Assembly (NCBI GenBank): GCA_022036555.1
Contig: CM039119.1
Span: forward strand, 26,997,694 to 27,061,693
Direction: 5' to 3'
DNA length: 64,000 nt
Origin: Microstegium vimineum
Taxonomy: Eukaryota > Streptophyta > Magnoliopsida > Poales > Poaceae
The position numbers and the translations under genes are program-made. Below are positions 56,901 to 64,000 of this stretch, one piece after another (the stretch's first letter is position 1; every line of letters begins with the position of its first letter). Below the pieces are notes generated by a model. The model had not been told where the DNA came from, did no database searches, and was given only the letters and a program-made list of their open reading frames with translations.

Positions 56901-59900
56901 TGTTCTTGTCTTATAGTTCTTGTCCTAAGAAGAAATTGGAGGATCGAGGTAGAATTTCAGATTTAAGATTAGAGGAAGCTGTGAATTTTGGAGATAGAAC
57001 TCGTTCCTTCTCTCTTCTTTGCATTTTAGTCCCAAACTATGGCCCTTTTTGGTAGAGCTCTAGCTCTAGGAAATCCACAGGTTTCCTAGAGCTGGTCACT
57101 TGTAGCTCTAGGAAATCCTACACCTGGAGATGCCGGCATGTTAAGTGCATTTACATGACTCATTTAATTTATTTTTAGATTAAATAAAAAAATATTTAAA
57201 CATCTTTAATTTAGTCTGCAAACTGTATACTCGGAGCTAGAGCTGTGCCAAACGGGTCCATAATATTCATATTTATAGAACACACCAGCACTCCCCGTCA
57301 AGATGGGGCAAAAATATCACATAGATCCATCCTAATCCTTTAACCAAGACATATAAAACCTTACTAATTGATTCTAATTGGACATAGTGTAGGTAAATCA
57401 TTTCTTTATCCAGCTTCTTCTTAATAAAGTGAATCAATCTCAATATGTTTGGTTCTACTATGATTGGATTGTTGACTATACCAATGATTACTTTGCTGTA
57501 ACAATACAATATCAAAGACTTGTTCCTAAATAGTTTCAACTATGTTGGAAGAACATAGTTTCCTTTAGTATATCTAGAACTTATTTTCTTTGAGATAGAA
57601 ACACCCCTTTTGGACCTTGGGAGATTTCACTTCCAAGGAACTTTCTCAATTTCCCCCCTAGGAGATTTCACTTCCAAGGAACTTTCTCAATCCCCCCCCC
57701 CCCCAATCTTTTTGCTTCAAACTCTTGTGCAAGATATTTTTCAAATAAAAAAATTCAGTATCATTCACATATACTATCAGAATTGCCAACTTGTTTGGAG
57801 TGTGCTCATAGAATAGTGTATGATTAGCATTTGTTTGGATCACCTCTCGTGAATTGATCGTCTAAAGCGATTAAACTAAACCATTGGTGATTCTTTTAAC
57901 CATATAAAGATTGATGCAAACAATTCACTTCTACATTGATTTGATCTGTTCAAAATCTAGGGTGGAATATGCATATATACTTCTTCATGAAGATTACCAC
58001 GGATAAATGCATTTTTCACATCTTCACATCCATCTGATATATCTTCTCCCAATCCAGATTAACATCATAAGATACATGTGTTACCGTCTTGCAACTAAAT
58101 GAGCTTTGTACCTAGCCACCTTTCGTTCTAGTGTATGCTTAATAATAAAAATTCATTTGCACCATATAGCCATATAGGTTGCTTACATGGTGGTAGATCC
58201 CCAAGCTCCCAAGCTTGCATGGTCTGCCTCGCATCGACGAGGTTGTAGACTCCACCGCTGGATGCGAACTCTTGTCTTTTCTCGACTGCTATTTCGGTTA
58301 TCACCAAATAGCTCTAAAGTAGGAAGACCAGATCAAAACGTCGTTCATAAGACCTTTCGGTGCATATTGTTACACGACCATGTCTTTTGGACTAAAAAAT
58401 GCTGGGGCCACGTACCAGCGAGCTATTCAGATGTGCCTCAAGGAACAAATTAACCGGAACATCAAGGCTTATATCGACCTGTAGTAAAAACTAAAATCGC
58501 CGACAATCTTGTAGTTGACCATGAAAAAACAAGCAGATGCTCACTTCTATCTCCGTCATAGGTACAATAAGGGTGTTCCTAAGGCGCCTTCCCACCTGAG
58601 GGGTATCTTCCTCCTCAACTACCACCGTCTTGTCCCCCCGCTGGGGTGTAATATGGATGGCTGTAGGACGAGCCTTAGGGCGCTCAATCTTCTCAAACCC
58701 GTCCTCCTTGGGCGCGACAGTAGGCCGTGGAGGGGACGACAGCACTGCGTCAGCAATGACTTTCCCTAGGCCCATGAAAACTTGCGCCCTTAGTCGCAGA
58801 CAATGGGGTGTTAGTCTTTTCCTGAGCCGACGTCCTGAGCATTGCCCCCGGACGGTCCGTAGCGATATCAGCCTCCGCTGTGGCAGGTTGCGGAACTTCA
58901 ACTCTTGGCTCTGCTGATCGCAAATCTAGCTCAGCTATCGGAGGATCGTCAACATGCCTGGCTGGGCATGGATCTGTCGATCGCATCTGCTCTGAAGCAG
59001 CACGCCTGGCAGGGCCCCCCTGGCCTCCGCAGCATCAGGAAGCCTTGCCACCGGCTCGGTCGCCGACCTCTTACCTTCGACTTGGCCGAGGTTGTGCCTT
59101 CTGGTCGGCACGCCGTTGTGGTCGGCGACGCTGCAGTTGAAGGGCGGTTGGCCGGCGCCTCTTCATCATCTGACACTCAGAAATCTGAGCAGCCCGACTT
59201 TCTCTGATGAAGATGCCGTGGTCGGCTTTTCTCTTCTTCTAGTCGGACTCATCTGTTGCCACTCTTTTTCCTCGGGCATTCGCCAACTTCCGAAGTTGGC
59301 TGTTTCTCGTGGCTGGCATCTTCGCCCATGCTCTCAGACGAGGTCCCGTCTTCTCCTTGAGCGGTTGGTTGAGTGTCCACTCCTTTCGGCCACTCGTCGC
59401 GGTACGCCTGAAAAATAGATAGCCCGGTACTGTCCATGTCTCATCAAAACAAAAATCAGAACGCCACAACCGAAATGGCTAAACGTTTTCATTCACTTGT
59501 GGTGTAGGGTTGGTGCAGTTGTAGGCCTTTGATTGACCTGTCAGAGACCGCGGAGCGCCCGACACAAATAGGTCGCAACCTGGCTGAACACTTTGTTATT
59601 TGACAAAAGATCTCGTCTTTTGCGGGTCTCGTCGCAATCTCCTCCCATCGACTCCAAATTTCATTTTCACCCATGATGGATCTGCTATATTCCTCATCAC
59701 GGCTGGTCTCCTTGGTCACTTTCTTCTCCATTGTTGCTCCTTTCCTTGGCCCTGCTCGTAGTAGACCATGGGTTAAGCACTTTCACGATTGTGCGTATGC
59801 GGCGAGACTAGATTGCGAGCAGAATAGAGGATGACAGTGGCGACAACTATATGAGGCAGACGAAAGAAGAGGAACCTTCACGACAGATATTTAAAAGGGT

Positions 59901-62900
59901 TCCAACGGACCTTTTGCATTCCAAGGTTTCTTGTAACCTACACCCAATTCGCACGGTCAATATCATTGAGTTATTGTTATGAACTCAGGGATTGCGTTGC
60001 CTTCACATTTGTGCGCCGAACACAAGCCCGCATATGCTCGGATCGACAGCTCTTTTTAACGCATTCACTGAGTTACTGTTGTCAACTCGGGGACTGCGTC
60101 GCCTTGACACGTGTGCACCGACCACAAGCCCGCATACGTTTCCGATCGGCATCTCCCATCGCAATCTCAAAGTTATTCAACTCGGGGACTGCGACGCTCG
60201 TGCGCTGACCACTGGCTTGGATCGGCATCGCAACCTTCGAGTTATTGTTCTTAAATTCGGGGACTGTGTTGCCTTGATGTTTGTTCATCAATCACAAAAG
60301 ACCGCGAGCTCATCTTGATCGAGCTCTTTGCCGACGCTTTTATTTGTTAAGAAAACAACGTTGCATGGTGAATTCGGCTTTATGATTTCTTGATCTTGCA
60401 TCACGTGGCTGCATCACCTACCACCAATCTCGGGGACTGGTACACTTCACCTTGCGGTGAATGTATAGATGATATCGCAATATTACGTCTCCATGTACAT
60501 AGACGAGTTCAGACAACTTTTCAAAAGGAGTCTAAGTGGGTACACGGATGAAGGATTTTTTGAATTTTGAACTTGAGCCCCTTCTTCCTGACAAGACACA
60601 CTTGGTTGAGTTCGAGCACACTTGTCGACTAGTCTGCTACGGTTACCGCTGCTCGGCTCTGTACGGATGTTGCTCGGTACCAAGTACCAACCTTAGTGCT
60701 CGACGTCATATTTGCCTGCTCGGACAAGCTCAAGATGATGTTGCCAGGTGAATACAAGGCGCTCGGGGACTAGCTTTGGGGAGTATGACCCCGGATGCCC
60801 ACATCACAATACTTGGGTTGCAATATACTGGCGGCCCAACCTTTTGTAAGAAGCCTAATCGAGCACGGTTCTGCTCGGCAGGGAAAAGAAAGGCAATCTT
60901 AGGAGTACAAGATCTGTCGGGATACGACTCAATCTCATGATTTGTCTAATCTGTTATTTACTTTCCTAGATGAAACCGACTTGTAACCCTACCCTTAGGC
61001 TATATAAGGCGGGTAGGGACCCTCCCTCAAAAGATATCCAATCTCATACGAGGAGCAATACAATCAGCAACGCACATGAGTACGGTTTTACGTCTCGCTG
61101 ACGGCCTAAACCTGTCTAACTCGCGTGTCTATGACCTTGTTCTTGATCTCGCACATGCCTTCTGATCAATCTACCGTTGCAAGGAACCCCCTCGGTGGAC
61201 TGCCGAGCACGTATTGTCAACACCAACATAATTTTTGAAGACTATTTGAGGATCCATGTGGTTTTCAAGGCAATAGGTAAGTCATTGTGAGAAGCTTGAG
61301 TAAACGATTGATTCTCACCTTGCTCTAAAGTGCTTGATAGAGCAATATGATTGGGAGATTGAGTTATATCATCTGGCTTCTCATGCATAATAGACTATAT
61401 TCTGAGAAGGCAGATTATCTTGCATAAGTCTGTGGCAAGAATTATCATCATCACCATTGTTATTACGATCATTTGTCACCTCCTTGACTTGAACTTTGTC
61501 TATTAGGTGACATAATTAAAGTAGGGATACCAATAGAGCCCACAAGAGTGCCTCCACTATTACCCTCCCCCTCTTGTTGTACTTAAGATGTGGATATAGT
61601 AATTTCAGTATCATTGGTTGGGCTGTAATATGGTTCATATTCACAAAAGTTCATGTCCATACAAAGAAACAATGCTCAGAAGGACACCTACATATGTAAC
61701 CCTTTTGAGTAGGGGAAATAGGCAAGAAACACACATTTGACAGCATGAGGATCAAGTTTCCCGGTATATTATTTCTATAATAATAACAAAGTTCAAAAAG
61801 GCGCTTGCCTAGGCGCGCTTAAACGCTAGGCGGAGGGGCACCGCCTCGCCTAAGGGGGTAGGCAGAGGTTAGGCGGTGTGCCCCCAGATCCAGGGCTGCG
61901 GGAGGGTCGACCGGAGGCGGCGAGCGCGGTCGCAGGGGTGGCGTGGAGGTCAGCGACGATGGCGAAGGAGCTACGTGAGGAAGCGGCGGCCGGTGGGGAG
62001 AGGCGATGGCGGCGGGCAGATCTGCCAAGGCAGGGACGCGTGGGGGCGGCGCAGATGTCGGGCGGCGGTGGTGGAAGAGGCGACGTCGGGCGTTGGCGGG
62101 CGGCGGCGGTGACGACCAGTGGGGAAGGAGGCGACGTCGGGTGTTGGCGGCGGCGCGGCAGAGTTCGGGAGGGAGAGAGAGACGGGAACAGAGAGGCTGG
62201 GAGGGGAGGGTTGGGGATAAGATGACTGTGGGAGAGTTGGGCCCTTAAGTGGGCCTTCTTTTTCTCCCTATTCCATGACCACTGATCTCCTATTTTTTCT
62301 TTTCTTCCCTGTATTTATGCATGTATTAGCCATCGCCTAGAAAAGCGCCTTGAAACGCCTAGGCTCGCCTAGGCTCTAGGCTGTGGGTCGTCGCCTAGAA
62401 ACCGCCTAGCGCCTTCTTGAACTTGAATAATAATCATAAACAAAGCACACACATCCAAAAACCTTTGGAGAAATAACAAATTCATTGATTTCAAAAGTAG
62501 CTCAACTAGAGATTTAATACCAAGAACTTGGAACTTTATTACCAAGAACTCGAAGAAGCATTTGATTGAATAATATGTTGCTATCTTTACAATGTTCCCC
62601 GAAAGAAATTTAGGAATATTCATTGTAAACATAAGTGAACAAGCAACCTTAAGTAAATGCCTATTTTGTTTGTTCAGCTACACCATTTCGCTATGGAGTG
62701 TTAACATAGATAATTTGATCTTTGGTGCTCAATACTATTCAAGTAAGAAATTGTTCTTTGATGCTCAATACCATTCAAGTAAGAAATTGTTCAAACTCCT
62801 GGCAAGAGCGTCAGTTTTTTTTATAGCGCCCAGCGTTGCCGAGCTTATTTTTGGTAAAGGCACACATGTCTTTAAACATTGCAAAGACTTGGTTTTATGT

Positions 62901-63964
62901 GTTTGCAAATAAAAGCCGGTATATCGACTAAAACCTTCGACAATTGTCAACTCTTATATTCCCCCAAACATTAGAGTGAATAATTTCAAATGGTTTGTCA
63001 CTTCTTAAATCCAAACATGGATAGGGAACCTTTGTATGTTTAGTAATCTCACATGAATTACATCTAAGAGATTCCTTAAGAACATTCGTTAAAAGGAGAT
63101 GGATAACCATGAACCATAGCAACAAGAATTCTTGACATGAAGATTTCTTGGTCGCAAAAGCAACTTCATTACTTCATCAAGATAATATAGTCCATGCACA
63201 GTCCTAGTCCCAAGAATTCTCCCTATCCCTAGCTCCTGAAAAGCACAATTATAAGGATCAAATCAACCTGTACAACTAAGTGATTTTTTTTCTCTCAAAA
63301 ACGCAGGAGAGCTGCATTTCTCTGCATTAAGAAGAAGAAAAGGGGCGAGAAACATTACAAACTCACACCAACACACACACAAAAAAACACAAAACAGTTC
63401 AATTTAGTTTACAAAAGGCTCATGCATGTCTCGTGATCATGGGTTTTTACTTGTCTCTTTTCGTGGTGGATACTGAATTTCATCCTTAACTTCGAGCTCA
63501 ATTGTGTATTTGTTAGGAATTGCCAATGCAAGGTCATGTCTGAAATATTTTGAGAACGGTGGGGACACTATCCTTGGTTATAGAGCGGTTCATGTTAACT
63601 GGAAAGATCTAGACTGTTGCAATGTTTGTGATATGGATGAGGTAAACAATCTTGTTCCTGTTCTCACATACGTTATTCCCTAGGTTGTAATCAACCTGAA
63701 ACTGATCTTTGTTTTACATCCAGGAGTATGAAGACAACTTATTCTTGCAATGCGACAAATGCCGTATGATGGTATGAAAGACATTTTTTCTTGGTCCATG
63801 TTATCGAGCGTGGAAGTGTTTACAAATGCCTTAAAACACGATCCAGGTTCATGCTAGATGTTATGGTGAACTTAAACAATTGGATGGGGGACTTTGGCTT
63901 TGCAACTTGTGTCGACCAGGTGCACCTCGTGTGTCTCCAAAATGCTGTCTATGTCCAGTCACAG
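50975..63964 (+). CDS. ATX1: ATX1/trithorax-like histone H3K4 methyltransferase, 5' part
   Basis: Nuclear SET-domain protein that methylates histone H3 Lys4; grass orthologues are named Trx1. Exons with GT-AG borders: 50975-51459, 51559-51610, 51685-51759, 52048-52261, 53121-53244, 53320-53424, 53568-53764, 54959-55051, 55169-55266, 56507-56665, 63517-63641, 63724-63771, 63847-63964 (continues beyond the window). Exons 1-10 join in phase to exactly 534 codons. Visible domains: Tudor-like (VFWPLDDDWYKGSITWY, about 180-225), PWWP (GDLVWAKITGHAMWPAVVVD, from about 267), FYRN (IWPEGYTAFRKYMS, about 418-448), FYRC (449-505), then the pre-PHD segment GYRAVHVNWKDLDCCNVC and PHD finger LQCDKCRMMVHARCYGE. 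Exon 11 has 125 bases although both neighbours are in phase 0, so one base is missing near 63523 (see finding). SET is outside the window. Confidence 0.9.
52786..53075 (+). mobile_element. tRNA-derived SINE in intron 4 of the ATX1-like gene
   Basis: A 290-base element with pol III boxes: box A-like CTGGCTAACGG near 52810 and box B GAGTTCAAACTCC near 52846. It ends in a T run as rice p-SINE-type elements do, and is flanked by the direct repeat AAAATTATT (52777-52785 and 53076-53084). It is in the same orientation as the gene. Confidence 0.8.
54309..54483. mobile_element. Tourist-like MITE in intron 7
   Basis: 175 bases with inverted ends TAGGGTGTTTGCTTTGAGGA and TGGTGTGTTTGGTTTAAGGA (inward from the right), and TAA duplications at 54306-54308 and 54484-54486. 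Confidence 0.8.
57041..57259. mobile_element. MITE in the large intron
   Basis: Inverted ends GGCCCTTTTTGGTAGAGCTC and GGACCCGTTTGGCACAGCTC (inward from the right). CTCTAGGAAATCC repeats occur inside. The target duplication is unclear. Confidence 0.6.
57273..58184 (-). pseudogene. Copia reverse transcriptase/RNase H remnant, in intron 10
   Basis: Minus-strand remnants in order: RT (YKAHLVARR, TLFYEHTPNKLAILIVYVND, RKFLGSEIS at 58140-57660) and RNase H (ILYCYSKVIIGIVNNPI, then LVKGLG, 57520-57320). Many stops and frame changes. The 40-base piece GGAGATTTCACTTCCAAGGA... is tandemly duplicated (57621-57700) next to a C run. This is the C-terminal end of the decayed Copia element whose integrase part lies at 62423-63240. 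Confidence 0.75.
58185..61222 (+). mobile_element. Truncated Tat-lineage Ty3 element within the Copia remnant
   Basis: Starts inside RT (58330-58480: PFGAYCYTTMSFGLKNAGAT-like, then INRNIKAYIDL) and skips to non-pol DNA with scattered minus-strand frames (58901-58491, 59469-59239, 59731-59489) that may be an antisense gene like that at 17113-20022. It ends in its 3' LTR at 60777-61222. The RT piece and 3' LTR are in the same orientation. The 5' part and most of pol are deleted. Confidence 0.7.
60777..61222 (+). repeat. 3' LTR of the truncated Tat element
   Basis: 446 bases starting TGGGGAGTATGACCCCGGAT after the polypurine-like CGCTCGGGGACTAGCTT and ending ATTGTCAACA. TATA box GCTATATAAGGCGG is at about 60999. 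Confidence 0.75.
61223..61790 (-). pseudogene. Copia integrase-RT spacer remnant
   Basis: On the minus strand KGYICRCPSEHCFF (near 61710-61660) followed by NMNHITAQP is the usual Copia segment after the integrase core (QKGYKCYxPxxxxFFVSxDVTF type). It is interrupted by stops and belongs with the pieces at 57273-58184 and 62423-63240. Confidence 0.6.
61791..62422. mobile_element. GC-rich inverted-repeat transposon in the large intron
   Basis: Ends are GTTCAAAAAGGCGC (left) and GTTCAAGAAGGCGC (inward from the right). Both margins are dense in the words GCCTAGGCG and CGCCTAG (61800-61880 and 62330-62415). The interior is GC-rich, with no intact transposase. Clear target duplications were not found; the superfamily is uncertain (MULE-like or hAT-like). 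Confidence 0.55.
62423..63240 (-). pseudogene. Copia GAG-pre-integrase and integrase remnant
   Basis: Minus-strand 63125-62928 reads ESLRCNSCEITKHTKVPYPC and PFEIIHSNVWG, the zinc-finger end and integrase start of a Copia polyprotein. Further down (about 62700-62640) NTP-stop-RNGVAEQTNRHLLKVA carries the integrase catalytic Glu region. A tandem duplication of about 36 bases (62724-62795) disrupts the core. The source element is old. Confidence 0.75.
63285..63350 (-). other. Possible LINE 3' tail
   Basis: On the minus strand CTTCTTCTTAATGCAGAGAA, then TGCAGCTCTCCTGCGTTTTT and an A run, resembles the 3' ends of grass LINE elements. Too short for certainty. Confidence 0.3.
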
Positions 63965-64000
63965 GTACAGACTTTCATCCCATGTCAATGCATACTGAAG

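Noticed and set aside
61876..62248. Gly/Arg-rich frames in the GC-rich intronic element
   Set aside because: Composition-driven frames in several registers, in an intron and inside a transposon.

Overview
This window is grass (Poaceae) nuclear DNA. Most of it (about 1-50,970) is a deeply nested stack of transposable elements. The right-hand part (50,975 to the end) is the 5' portion of one real host gene, an ATX1/trithorax-like histone H3K4 methyltransferase, which runs off the window before its SET domain. The grass assignment rests on the spliced ATX1-like reading frame with a GC-rich first exon, on Tat-lineage Ty3 and SIRE/Maximus-type Copia elements, and on grass-type Helitron, CACTA, MULE, Tourist-like MITE and tRNA-SINE copies. 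No bacterial or viral genes were seen.

Layout. 1-4,385: minus-strand, pol-less Ty3-type element C (retropepsin, then a plant-mobile-domain-like ORF split by one stop). 4,386-7,711: 3' end and 3' LTR of a SIRE-like Copia element. 7,712-9,308 plus 31,177-33,627: the 3' half and 3' LTR of element B, split by a complete Tat-lineage Ty3 element (9,309-31,176, target duplication ACCTT). The 3' LTR of that Tat element is itself split by a complete gag-only element A (21,615-30,780, minus strand, target duplication GGAGG). 33,635-35,363: another Ty3-type LTR with a degraded primer-binding site. 35,364-44,914: an inverted SIRE-like LTR interrupted by a CACTA transposon (36,279-44,657). The CACTA carries a Helitron (36,465-40,904), which holds a Copia solo LTR (39,050-40,281, target duplication GCCGG). 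It also carries a long-TIR Mutator-like element (41,052-42,140, 9-bp target duplication). 44,915-50,700: LTR remnants, a third SIRE-like LTR and several MITE-like elements close to the host promoter.

Host gene. Ten exons (50,975-56,665) join in phase into 534 codons, covering a Tudor-like region, a PWWP domain and FYRN/FYRC. Three more exons (63,517-63,964) encode the start of the PHD/extended-PHD region. The 6.85-kb intron between exons 10 and 11 is filled with a decayed minus-strand Copia element, itself interrupted by a Tat fragment and a GC-rich inverted-repeat element. Exon 11 is one base short of keeping frame, so either the allele is broken, the base is an assembly error, or a small exon was missed.

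Functionally, none of the retroelements looks autonomous. The Tat element has many stops, an RT deletion that removes the motif-A aspartate, and a tandem duplication in gag. It does keep a spliced antisense gene between pol and the 3' LTR. The most unusual sequence signals are the recurrent TCGGCCGA-core palindromes (up to 20 bp, perfect) shared by the A/B/C element group, and the GTCCGGAC palindrome arrays in the SIRE-like LTRs.
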